Positions 1-6,499 of a stretch of 8,890 nucleotides of DNA are shown one piece after another (position 1 is the stretch's first letter; every line of letters starts with the position of its first letter). Origin of the DNA: Verrucomicrobiales bacterium. Its GTDB lineage: Bacteria; Verrucomicrobiota; Verrucomicrobiia; Limisphaerales; JAFMIX01. The stretch covers positions 1 through 8,890 of the forward strand of contig JAFMIX010000074.1 in assembly GCA_017853785.1 (NCBI GenBank), given 5' to 3'. The translations under genes were made by a program, and so were the position numbers. The notes under the pieces are model-generated. The model searched no databases and had not been told where the DNA came from. It worked only from the letters and a program-made list of their open reading frames with translations.

Positions 1-915
1 AGTCTGCATCGCTCCGCGCCAGTAGGTGTGGTCGGGTTGGCCCGGCAGGTGGATGATGAGTTGTTCCGGCTCTTCCTGCCGCCAGCGCAACGTGCCCTTC
101 GTGCCGGCGATTTCTATTCCCAGATCGTTCTTGTGGCCGATGCACACCTGCGAAGCGCGCACCAACGCCTTGCCGCCGTTGCTCAGCTTGCAATACGCGG
201 TGAAATGATCGTCCAGTTGCCGTCCGGGAACGAACGTCTCGAGCTGCGCGGAAACGGACGCGACTTCCAAGCCCGTCACAAAACGCAATTGCATCAGCGC
301 GTGCGTGCCGATGTCGCCGCCGCAACCGGAGCCGCCGGCGAGCTTGGGGTTCGTGCGCCAGGACGCCTGTGTCTGGCCGCTGGCTTCAAGGCGCGTCGCC
401 AGCCAGCCTTGGATGTAATAACTGTCCACCCAGCGCACATCGCCGATGAGTCCGGTGCGGACGATGTACCGCGCCAGCCGTGAACTCCAATGTCCGATAT
501 AAGTGTGGGCGAGGCCGAAGGGAACTTTTGTCGCGCGGACCGTCTTCACCAGCGTCGCCGCTTCCTTGAGGGTCAGGCAGAGGGGCTTCTCGCAAAAAAC
601 AGGCAGGCCCTGCTTGAGCGCCTTCATCGCGGGATCGAAGTGCGCGTGGTTGGGAGTGACGATGAGGACGTAGTCGAGTTTCTTTTCCTCTGGCAACGAT
701 TTCTGGTCGGCGAACATCGCGTCGTACGATTCGTAGCCGCGGATGGGATGCGCCCAATCTCCGGCGGCGGCGAGGGCGGTCTTGGGATTGGACGAGAGCG
801 CGCCGGCGGTGACGCGGCGGGTGCCGTCGAAGTGGATCGCTTTTTGGTGGGGATTGACAATGAACGCGCCTTTGCCGCCGCCGATGAGACCGACATTCAG
901 GGGTCGTTGAGCCAT
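1..915 (-). CDS. Gfo/Idh/MocA family NAD(P)-dependent oxidoreductase, 3' end cut by window
   Basis: Minus-strand frame open from an ATG at 915-913 to the window edge, 305 codons with no stop, so the C-terminus is missing. The N-terminus is a Rossmann dinucleotide-binding fold with the glycine-rich segment NVGLIGGGKGAF (residues 7-18). The family signature EKP lies at 109-111 (VFCEKPLC), after VTPNHAHFDPAMKAL. The second domain carries the D-x-G-x-H motif (GGDIGTHALM, Asp201 and His205), usually near substrate and catalysis in this family. The likely role is oxidation or reduction of a sugar, inositol or other polyol with NAD(P); the substrate cannot be told from sequence. Bacteria of this kind often carry many paralogues. 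No signal peptide is visible, so it should be cytoplasmic. It has no SD sequence before the ATG and stands alone, with a candidate promoter and palindrome upstream. Family assignment is firm; function is generic. Confidence 0.9.
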   Translation of the reverse strand, partial: MAQRPLNVGLIGGGKGAFIVNPHQKAIHFDGTRRVTAGALSSNPKTALAAAGDWAHPIRGYESYDAMFADQKSLPEEKKLDYVLIVTPNHAHFDPAMKALKQGLPVFCEKPLCLTLKEAATLVKTVRATKVPFGLAHTYIGHWSSRLARYIVRTGLIGDVRWVDSYYIQGWLATRLEASGQTQASWRTNPKLAGGSGCGGDIGTHALMQLRFVTGLEVASVSAQLETFVPGRQLDDHFTAYCKLSNGGKALVRASQVCIGHKNDLGIEIAGTKGTLRWRQEEPEQLIIHLPGQPDHTYWRGAMQT

Positions 916-968
916 AATTATTTGGGGGTGTTTAGTTGAATTTGCTTTCGTTGTATTGCTGGCTGCCA

Positions 969-996
969 AATTTAAGGGGCACCAGGTTTCGGTCAA
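969..996 (-). promoter_or_regulatory. Candidate sigma70 promoter for the oxidoreductase gene
   Basis: Read on the minus strand, TTGACC (996-991) is followed after 16 nt by TAAATT (974-969). Transcription would begin near 962 and leave a leader of about 47 nt before the ATG at 915. The -35 matches the consensus at five of six bases and the -10 at four of six. This is motif matching only. Confidence 0.35.
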
Positions 997-999
997 GGA

Positions 1000-1011
1000 G
1001 TATGCGCATAC
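1000..1011. promoter_or_regulatory. 12-bp perfect palindrome upstream of the oxidoreductase promoter, possible operator
   Basis: GTATGCGCATAC is a perfect dyad lying 3 bp upstream of the proposed -35 box (991-996). Flanking TCGGT (989-993) and ACCGA (1016-1020) form a second, slightly offset dyad around it. The position suits a transcription-factor site controlling the oxidoreductase gene. No regulator gene is in the window and the site matches no operator I can name. Confidence 0.3.
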
Positions 1012-1188
1012 CGACACCGAGGGGGACGGACCGGGTTCAATTCCAGAAACTAACTTTCAAAGTCACGGCGGCAATGACTGCCGCAGGGAAAATGTCACCA
1101 CAGCGCTTCTTGGCTCAGCCGGGCCGTTTAAGCAGAGCCCCGGGGCCGACCAACTTGCAATAGGAATGCTTATATTTAAACATCTCGT
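1012..1188. other. Intergenic stretch without a recognisable gene
   Basis: Short plus-strand frames cross this stretch but have no family resemblance, no ribosome binding site and atypical composition, so I do not call them genes. It holds a small hairpin (GCGGCA, loop ATGAC, TGCCGC around 1068-1084), a GC palindrome GCCCCGGGGC at 1137-1146, and an AT-rich tract at about 1166-1183 just before the ncRNA promoter that could act as an UP element. Confidence 0.5.
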
Positions 1189-1217
1189 TTGACAAAAAGT
1201 AGAAACCATGGTTTAAT
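1189..1217 (+). promoter_or_regulatory. Strong sigma70 promoter of the small RNA
   Basis: A perfect TTGACA -35 box (1189-1194), a 17-nt spacer and a TTTAAT -10 box (1212-1217) preceded by an extended -10 TG (1209-1210). AT-rich sequence lies upstream. The predicted start is about 1224, exactly the first base of the RNA's closing stem. This is the best promoter in the window, as expected for an abundant stable RNA. Confidence 0.75.
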
Positions 1218-1223
1218 AGGCTC

Positions 1224-1405
1224 GGAATTTGAGAGCAGTTCGGGAGATAGATTTTGAACCAGTTGCCGGTTAGGGCAGGTTCAGCAGTTTTCGGTTGCAG
1301 GTGAGAACAGGCCCGCAATCGGAATTCTCCGTAATCCCACTGTTGTTCAATCGAAAATTCCCCGGGCTGGTTAGTCATCCTCTGACTTACCAGCCCGGTT
1401 TTTTT
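1224..1405 (+). ncRNA. Stand-alone structured small RNA, 6S RNA-like architecture
   Basis: A non-coding unit bounded by a near-consensus promoter and an intrinsic terminator, about 180 nt in all, with a body of about 138 nt (1224-1361). The ends pair: GGAATTT 1224-1230 with AAATTCC 1355-1361. Inward, AGCAGT 1234-1239 pairs with ACTGTT 1339-1344 and GGGA 1242-1245 with TCCC 1335-1338. A large unpaired bubble follows (about 1246-1258 opposite 1323-1334). The apical arm has CC/GG (1259-1260 with 1321-1322), TTGC/GCAA (1263-1266 with 1315-1318), GGGC/GCCC (1273-1276 with 1311-1314), a tandem A-G/G-A mismatch, GTTC/GAAC (1279-1282 with 1305-1308) and a terminal hairpin at 1284-1298. A long rod with a central bubble at this length is the known form of 6S RNA (ssrS), the sigma70-RNA polymerase decoy. 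I see no SRP RNA, tmRNA or RNase P signatures. That it is an ncRNA is well supported; 6S identity is inferred from shape alone, so no symbol is given. Confidence 0.65.
1362..1405 (+). terminator. Intrinsic terminator of the small RNA, probably shared with convergent dnaE
   Basis: The stem CCGGGCTGG (1362-1370) pairs with CCAGCCCGG (1390-1398). It is extended by a T-A pair, one T-T mismatch and AGTCA/TGACT around a TCCTC loop, then followed by seven T's (1399-1405). On the minus strand the same hairpin begins a few bases after the dnaE stop and is followed by GGAATTTTC, a weaker U tract, so it may also terminate dnaE. The plus-strand T run overlaps the dnaE stop codon (1404-1406). Confidence 0.85.
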
Positions 1406-4400
1406 ATCGCTCGCCGTTTTCGCCGTCGGGTTTACGCTCCCACCGCCGTTGCTGCCGCTCAGGCAGGCTGGAATCCACCTTCACATAGTAGGTGTCCTCG
1501 CCGTATTTGGCGTCAGCCGCTTCATGAAGCTGGCGGGACGGGGTGACGAAGAACCGGTCGTTCGACTCGATGAATATCACCTGGCCCGTCGGCCGCATGA
1601 AACAAAGGAACAGCGGACATTTGCCGGGGTGCGCTACCGCCAGCTCGTGCACCCCCGCGATGTCTTCAGGTCGCAGGTGTGCCGTGTGAAGGCGGAAATG
1701 GACCTGCTTGGTGAACTTTTTTGGGGCGTCCTCCAACGGCATGATTTCTTGGGGGAAAATCTTCGGTTTATCCTCAGTGGTGTTGACCTCGCCAATGACC
1801 AGGAGGGCTTTATTGACGACCAGCAGCTCACGATACTTGTCGTAGTTCTCGTTCATGCAAAGCACTTGCACGGAGCCTTCGAGGTCTTCGAGGGTGACGA
1901 TGGAATAGGGCTTGCCGGTCTTTTTGGAAAAGCCGCTCTGCACCGCCGCAATCATGCCGCCGATGCGGGTGAGGCCGCGGTTTGGCATTTCGGCGAGTTT
2001 GGCGGTGGTGGTCAGGCAATATTTTTCCAAGATGGGCGCAAAAGGCGTGAGCGGATGCCCGGTCACATAGAAGCCCAGGAGTTCTTTTTCATGCGCGAGC
2101 AACTCGTGTTGCGGCCACTCGGGCAACGCGTTGATGGCTTCGGGCATGGCGGCGGCGGCCTTGTCCTCCAGCGCGCCGAAGAGGGAGCTTTGCCCCTTCT
2201 GCCGGTCGCTGATGATGCTGGCGGCGCGCAGCAATGTGCGCTCGATCTGGGCGAACTGCGTGGCACGGTTTTGCCCGAGGCAGTCGCAGGCCCCGGATTT
2301 GATGAGCGCCTCCAAAATTTTCCGGTTCATCGTGCGACCGTCCACGCGTTCGCACAAATCGGCCAGTGAAGTGAATTTCCCCCCGGCCTCGCGCGCTTTC
2401 AGAATCGTTTGCACCGCGCCTTCGCCCACGCCCTTGATGGCGGCGAGGCCGAAGCGGATGACCTTGCCCCCACGGGCCGGCGCGAACACCACGCCGCTCT
2501 CGTTGACATCGGGCGCGAGCACTTCCACGCCCATGGTGCGCGCCTCGGCGATGTATTGGCTCAACTTCTCCGTGTCGCCCATGTCGTTCGTCATCATCGC
2601 GCAGAGGAACTCGACGGGGTAATTCGCCTTCAGATACGCGGTCTGATACGCCACGACCGCATACGCGGCGGCGTGCGACTTGTTGAAACCGTAACCGGCA
2701 AACTTTTCGAGCAAGTCGAAAATCTGGTTCGCCTTCGCCTTGGGGATGTGGTTCTTCTCCTGGCAACCCTTCACGAAGATGTCGCGGTGCTTTTGCATTT
2801 CCTCGACCTTCTTCTTGCCCATCGCGCGCCGCAGCAAGTCCGCGCCGCCCAGCGTGTAGCCGCCGAGAAGCTGCGCGGCCTGCATCACCTGTTCCTGGTA
2901 GATGAGAATGCCGTAGGTTTCTTTCGCGATGGGTTCGAGCAAGGGATGCTCGTATTCCACCTTCACCTCACCATGCCGCCGCTTGATGAATTCGGGGATG
3001 AGGTCCATCGGGCCGGGCCGATACAACGCCACGAGCGCCGTGATGTGCTCCACGCTCGCGATCTGGAACTTCCGGCACAAGTCGCGCATGCCGCCGGATT
3101 CCAACTGGAAAATGCCGAGCGTTTCCGCACGATTGAGTAAAGCGTAGGTCTTCGCATCGTCCAACGGCAACTGGTCCACGTCCACCGTGACACCCTGCGT
3201 CTGCCGGACCATCTCGCAGGCATTGCGGATGACCGTGAGCGTCTTCAACCCGAGAAAATCCATCTTCAGCAAGCCGAGTTCACCCACCGGGCCCATCGCG
3301 TATTGCGTGACAATCCCACCGTCGTCGTCGGTCTTGAGCGGGAGCAGGTTCACCAGCGGTTGATCGCCGATGACCACGCCCGCCGCATGGACGCTGGCGT
3401 TGCGCGTGAGGTCTTCGAGAATGAGCGCGGTGTCGATCAGCTCGCGCGTGGCCTCCTCGTTTTCGTAGGCCTGCTTGAGGTCAGGCGATTGCTTGAGTGC
3501 CTTCTCCAGCGTCATCTTCAAGTCGAACGGGATCATCTTCGCCAGCCGGTCGCACTCGCCGTAGCCGAGGCCCATCACGCGGCCCACGTCGCGGACGACC
3601 GACTTCGCGCCCATCGTGCCGAACGTGATGATCTGCGCCACGGAATCGTTCCCGTATTTCTGGCGCACGTATTCAATGACGTCCGCGCGGCGGTCGTCGG
3701 AAAAGTCGATGTCGATATCGGGCGGGTTAACGCGCTCGGGATTCAGGAAGCGCTCGAACAGCAGCCCGTAGCGGATCGGATCCACGTTTGCGATCTCCAG
3801 CAAATAGGTGACAAGCGAACCAGCGGCGCTGCCGCGCGCCACGCAAGCGATACCCTTGCTGCGGCCGTAGCGAATGAAATCGCCGACGATGAGGAAGTAG
3901 TCGATAAATCCGGTCTTCTCGATGACCGCCATCTCGATTTTCAAGCGATCAATCACCACCTTGATGGCCGCAGCCACGGCGGGTTGGTCCAATACATTTC
4001 CCGCCGACTCCTGGCTTGCGGATTCTGACTTCTGGTAAGTCGGCAGCCGCTGCGGGTCAGTGATACCCGTGACGATGAATTCCTTTCCCTCCGCCTTCGC
4101 GTGGATGGTGTAGCGGCGGAACAGTCCTTCCGCGAGCCACTGCCGCAGGAAGCCTTCCCGCGTGAAATGCTCCGGCGGATGAAACACCGGGTAGTGCAGC
4201 GTCTTGAAATCGAACTCCACGTTGCATTTCTCCGCAACCTCCAAGGTGTTCGTGATGGCCTCGGGGATTTCCGCGAACCGCGCCTTCATCTCCTCGGCGC
4301 TGCGCAGAAAAAACTGCTCCGGCACATAGCCCGCACTCATACGCTTGGGATCGCTCAATTGCGACTGCGTACCGATGCACACCAGGCAGTCGTGCGCGTG

Positions 4401-5057
4401 CGAATGACCTTTTTCGATGTAATGCACGTCATTCGTCGCCACGCATTTCAGGCCGAACTCCTTCGCCCAAGGGATGAGCTGCTTGTTCACCTTCGCCTGT
4501 TCGGCCATTCCATGGTTCTGGAGTTCGAGGTAAAAATTCTCCGCGCCGAGCGTCTGCTTAAACCAGTCCAGCGCATCGCGCGCCCGGGCAAGCTGATCCT
4601 TCATGATCGCCTCGGGGATTTCGCTGGCAAGACAGCCCGAGAGCGCGATCAATCCTTCGCGATGCGCCGCCAGGATCTGTTTATCGATGCGCGGCTTGTA
4701 ATAATAGCCGTCCAGATGCGCCGCCGTGGTGAGTTTTACGAGATTCTTGTAGCCGACCTCGTCCTTCGCGAGCAACACGAGGTGGTTGTAGACATCCTTG
4801 CCGCCGGTGGCGGACTTCTTTTCCAGCCGCGAGCCGGGCGCGACATAGACTTCGCAGCCGATGATGGGTTTGATGCCTTTTTCGCGCGCCTCCTTGTAGA
4901 AATCCACCACGCCGTGCATCGCGCCGTGGTCGGTGATGGCGAGCGAGCCGAACTTCAAGTCGTGCGCCTTCGCGACCAGCTTGTCCAACCGGCACGCGCC
5001 ATCGAGCAACGAATACTCGGTGTGCAAGTGTAGATGAACAAAGTCGGCGTGCGACAT
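1404..5057 (-). CDS. dnaE: DNA polymerase III alpha subunit (replicative polymerase, DnaE1 type)
   Basis: 1217 aa, close to the usual ~1160-1220 for DnaE. It is the catalytic subunit of the replicative polymerase, working with the beta clamp at the fork. An N-terminal PHP domain (about 1-290) opens with HLHLHTEYSLLDG (His10, His12, Asp19). It keeps the metal ligands lost in E. coli: Asp43-His44 in AITDHGAMHG, Glu69 in GCEVY, His92, and Asp210/His212 in NDVHY. The family C polymerase core shows PDIDIDF with Asp447 and Asp449, and the third catalytic Asp600 in MDFLGL. A clamp-binding motif QSSLF lies at 956-960, and an OB fold starts near 1025 (RIGGMIAAVQSG). The start is the ATG at 5057-5055, with no SD sequence. 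It lies 62 bp after tRNA-Val and ends against the shared terminator. A Ser/Gln/Glu-rich insert at about 342-351 comes from a heptad DNA repeat. Identification is certain. Confidence 0.98.
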   Translation of the reverse strand: MSHADFVHLHLHTEYSLLDGACRLDKLVAKAHDLKFGSLAITDHGAMHGVVDFYKEAREKGIKPIIGCEVYVAPGSRLEKKSATGGKDVYNHLVLLAKDEVGYKNLVKLTTAAHLDGYYYKPRIDKQILAAHREGLIALSGCLASEIPEAIMKDQLARARDALDWFKQTLGAENFYLELQNHGMAEQAKVNKQLIPWAKEFGLKCVATNDVHYIEKGHSHAHDCLVCIGTQSQLSDPKRMSAGYVPEQFFLRSAEEMKARFAEIPEAITNTLEVAEKCNVEFDFKTLHYPVFHPPEHFTREGFLRQWLAEGLFRRYTIHAKAEGKEFIVTGITDPQRLPTYQKSESASQESAGNVLDQPAVAAAIKVVIDRLKIEMAVIEKTGFIDYFLIVGDFIRYGRSKGIACVARGSAAGSLVTYLLEIANVDPIRYGLLFERFLNPERVNPPDIDIDFSDDRRADVIEYVRQKYGNDSVAQIITFGTMGAKSVVRDVGRVMGLGYGECDRLAKMIPFDLKMTLEKALKQSPDLKQAYENEEATRELIDTALILEDLTRNASVHAAGVVIGDQPLVNLLPLKTDDDGGIVTQYAMGPVGELGLLKMDFLGLKTLTVIRNACEMVRQTQGVTVDVDQLPLDDAKTYALLNRAETLGIFQLESGGMRDLCRKFQIASVEHITALVALYRPGPMDLIPEFIKRRHGEVKVEYEHPLLEPIAKETYGILIYQEQVMQAAQLLGGYTLGGADLLRRAMGKKKVEEMQKHRDIFVKGCQEKNHIPKAKANQIFDLLEKFAGYGFNKSHAAAYAVVAYQTAYLKANYPVEFLCAMMTNDMGDTEKLSQYIAEARTMGVEVLAPDVNESGVVFAPARGGKVIRFGLAAIKGVGEGAVQTILKAREAGGKFTSLADLCERVDGRTMNRKILEALIKSGACDCLGQNRATQFAQIERTLLRAASIISDRQKGQSSLFGALEDKAAAAMPEAINALPEWPQHELLAHEKELLGFYVTGHPLTPFAPILEKYCLTTTAKLAEMPNRGLTRIGGMIAAVQSGFSKKTGKPYSIVTLEDLEGSVQVLCMNENYDKYRELLVVNKALLVIGEVNTTEDKPKIFPQEIMPLEDAPKKFTKQVHFRLHTAHLRPEDIAGVHELAVAHPGKCPLFLCFMRPTGQVIFIESNDRFFVTPSRQLHEAADAKYGEDTYYVKVDSSLPERQQRRWERKPDGENGER
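4006..4033. repeat. Degenerate 7-bp tandem repeat inside dnaE
   Basis: Four adjacent heptads, GACTCCT, GGCTTGC, GGATTCT and GACTTCT (plus-strand reading), encode the low-complexity QKSESASQES around residues 342-351 of DnaE. This lies in the linker between the PHP domain and the first catalytic aspartates. It is 28 bp in total and the frame is preserved through it. Confidence 0.5.
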
Positions 5058-5119
5058 GGCGGCAAATTTACAGCCGCGCGCCGCGTCGAAGCAAGGCAGG
5101 GATATTCACAAAAGAAAAA

Positions 5120-5194
5120 TGGTGGGCGCTGAGGGATTCGAACCCCCGACCCACAGCGTGTAAAGCTGCTGCGCTACCACTGCGCCAAGCGCCC
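5120..5194 (-). tRNA. tRNA-Val, anticodon UAC
   Basis: A 75-nt complete cloverleaf read by hand. The acceptor stem is GGGCGCT with AGCGCCC, the D arm GCGC/GCGC, and the anticodon stem GCAGC/GCTGT with loop TTTACAC, giving anticodon UAC (valine GUA, with wobble). There is a five-base variable region and a T arm GGGGG/CCCTC with TTCGAAT. The 3' CCA is encoded (5122-5120), and TTTTTCTTTT follows on the minus strand. It lies between trmL and dnaE, in the same direction, with its own candidate promoter. Confidence 0.97.
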
Positions 5195-5205
5195 GACCAT
5201 CCCGC

Positions 5206-5234
5206 AAGCTAGCCGCCCTTCCCTACTTTGACAA
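5206..5234 (-). promoter_or_regulatory. Candidate promoter for tRNA-Val (and possibly dnaE)
   Basis: On the minus strand, TTGTCA (5234-5229), a 17-nt spacer and TAGCTT (5211-5206) would start transcription about 5-6 nt before the mature tRNA 5' end at 5194. The -35 box lies just beyond the trmL stop codon. Spacing and position are good; the -10 is only a partial consensus match. Read-through could feed dnaE, which lacks a clear promoter of its own. Confidence 0.45.
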
Positions 5235-5237
5235 ACT

Positions 5238-5702
5238 TCAAATCTCACCCGCAAAACCCTGCTGCCGCAACGCCTCAAACAACACCAGCGCCGCACAATT
5301 CGACAAATTCAGCGACCGCGCCTGCGCGTTGAACATCGGAATCCGCAGCCACCGCTCGCGATTTTCCGCCAGCAACTGTTGGGGCAAACCCGCCGTCTCG
5401 CGGCCAAATACGAGGTAATCGTCCGCCGCGAACTTCACCGCGTCATACCGCTGCGGTCCGTCCGACTCGATGAACCACAGCCGCGCCGCCACCGGCAGTT
5501 GCGCTGTGAATGCCGTCCAGTTTTTCCAGCGATGCCATGCGACGTGTTGCCAGTAATCCATCCCGGCGCGTTTGAGCTGCGCGTCATCCAGCTTGAAGCC
5601 GAAGGGCTCGATCAGGTGCAGCGTCGTGCGCGTGGCCGCACAGAGCCGGGCCACGTTGCCCGTGTTTGGCGGAATTTCCGGTTCGACCAAGACGATGTGC
5701 AT
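5238..5702 (-). CDS. trmL: tRNA (cytidine/uridine-34 2'-O)-methyltransferase, SPOUT family
   Basis: 154 aa from the ATG at 5702-5700; E. coli TrmL is about 157 aa. It 2'-O-methylates the wobble nucleotide of certain leucine tRNAs using S-adenosylmethionine, as a cytoplasmic SPOUT dimer. Signatures are in order: VEPEIPPNTGNVARLCAAT (6-24), the KRAGMDYW segment (44-51), LVFGRETAGLP (97-107), and the C-terminal knot region IPMFNAQARSLNLSNCAA (121-138), which binds AdoMet. The frame stays open 23 codons further upstream, but that extension overlaps the truA tail and is repeat-derived, while homology begins at MHIVLVEP, so I chose the internal ATG. It starts 4 nt after the truA stop and is probably translated from the same mRNA. 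No SD sequence is present. TrmL fits better than TrmH or TrmJ, which are larger. Confidence 0.93.
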   Translation of the reverse strand: MHIVLVEPEIPPNTGNVARLCAATRTTLHLIEPFGFKLDDAQLKRAGMDYWQHVAWHRWKNWTAFTAQLPVAARLWFIESDGPQRYDAVKFAADDYLVFGRETAGLPQQLLAENRERWLRIPMFNAQARSLNLSNCAALVLFEALRQQGFAGEI

Positions 5703-5706
5703 GAAG

Positions 5707-6495
5707 TCAGACTTTGGACTTTGGACTTTGAGCCTTGGACTTGTAGAACACTTTCCACAACACGAGCCCATGCGCCGGCGCGGTCATGCCGGCGGCGGCA
5801 CGGTCGCGGTGCGCGAGAATCTTCTCCACTTTCGCCATGGGAATCTTCCCCTGCCCCACCTGCACCAGCGTGCCCACGATGCCCCGGCACATCTTGTAGA
5901 GAAACCCGTCGCCTTCGATGATGAACGTGTATTGCGGCCCGCTGCGTTGGATGTCGCAACGCGTCAACGTCCGGACCGTGGACGCCATCTCATAATCGCG
6001 CGTGCCGGCGAAGGATTTGAAATCATGCTTGCCGAGGAACAGCTTCGCCGCCGCGCGCATCTTCGCGAGGTCGGCTTTCACCGGCACATGCCACGCACGC
6101 CCGGCGAGCAGCGGGTTCATGGCGTGGTGATTCCAGACGGAATAGCGATACTGCTTGCCCGTGGCGTCGAACCGCGCGTGAAACTTCGCGGGACACCGCA
6201 CCGCCGCGAGCACCCGGATGTCGTCCGGCAGGAACGCATTGAGCGAGAGTGCGAGCCGGCGCACCGGCAACTTGAACTCCGCGCGCGGAATCTCCACGTG
6301 CGCCACCATGCCGAGCGCGTGCACGCCGGTGTCCGTACGGCTGGAGCTGTGGATGCGCTTCACGCTCGGAAACAGTTTGCCGAGCGCGGCCTCGACCTTT
6401 TCCTGCACGCCCGTGCCGATTTTCTGCACCTGCCAGCCTTGGTAAGCCGCGCCGTCGTAGGCGATGGTGAGTTTGAATTTGAGCAGGTCTGACAT
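5707..6495 (-). CDS. truA: tRNA pseudouridine(38-40) synthase
   Basis: 262 aa from the ATG at 6495-6493, the usual TruA size. It isomerises uridines 38, 39 and 40 in the anticodon stem-loop of many tRNAs. The N-terminal half has KLTIAYDGAAYQGWQ (8-22) and the catalytic motif SSRTDTGVHA with Asp55. The second half has the KQYRYSVWN, GKHDFKSFAG and FLYKMCRGIVGTLVQVG segments typical of the family. A GTG seven codons upstream is possible but lies inside the inverted repeat, so the ATG is preferred. The last residues (KSKAQSPKSKV) are encoded by a 7-bp tandem repeat and look like a repeat-derived extension. The start codon sits 4 nt beyond a large hairpin with no SD sequence. It forms a tight pair with trmL, another anticodon-loop modifier. 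Confidence 0.96.
   Translation of the reverse strand: MSDLLKFKLTIAYDGAAYQGWQVQKIGTGVQEKVEAALGKLFPSVKRIHSSSRTDTGVHALGMVAHVEIPRAEFKLPVRRLALSLNAFLPDDIRVLAAVRCPAKFHARFDATGKQYRYSVWNHHAMNPLLAGRAWHVPVKADLAKMRAAAKLFLGKHDFKSFAGTRDYEMASTVRTLTRCDIQRSGPQYTFIIEGDGFLYKMCRGIVGTLVQVGQGKIPMAKVEKILAHRDRAAAGMTAPAHGLVLWKVFYKSKAQSPKSKV
5711..5743. repeat. 7-bp tandem repeat at the truA 3' end
   Basis: Plus-strand heptads ACTTTGG, ACTTTGG, ACTTTGA, GCCTTGG and the start of a fifth (ACTTGT), a period-7 array ending just before the truA stop codon (5709-5707). It encodes the low-complexity truA tail and forms the leader of trmL. Confidence 0.65.
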
Positions 6496-6499
6496 TCTT

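Noticed and set aside
936..1192. Short plus-strand reading frames between the oxidoreductase and the small RNA
   Set aside because: No ribosome binding site, no recognisable family, odd composition, and they overlap the minus-strand promoter region and the ncRNA promoter.
1224..1361. Small RNA as SRP RNA, tmRNA, RNase P RNA or a riboswitch
   Set aside because: The SRP GGAA-type apical motif, a tRNA-like domain with tag frame and RNase P conserved segments are not seen, and no plus-strand gene follows that a riboswitch could control.
1115..1378. Minus-strand frame of 87 codons covering the small RNA
   Set aside because: It lies across a well-defined promoter, structured RNA and terminator on the other strand and has no protein-family features.
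1449..5033. Several long frames antisense or out of frame to dnaE
   Set aside because: Shadows of the GC-rich dnaE codons; the 1217-aa DnaE frame accounts for the whole region with catalytic motifs.
5703..5771. N-terminal extension of TrmL by 23 codons
   Set aside because: It overlaps the truA end and the heptad repeat; family similarity begins at MHIVLVEP with the ATG at 5702.
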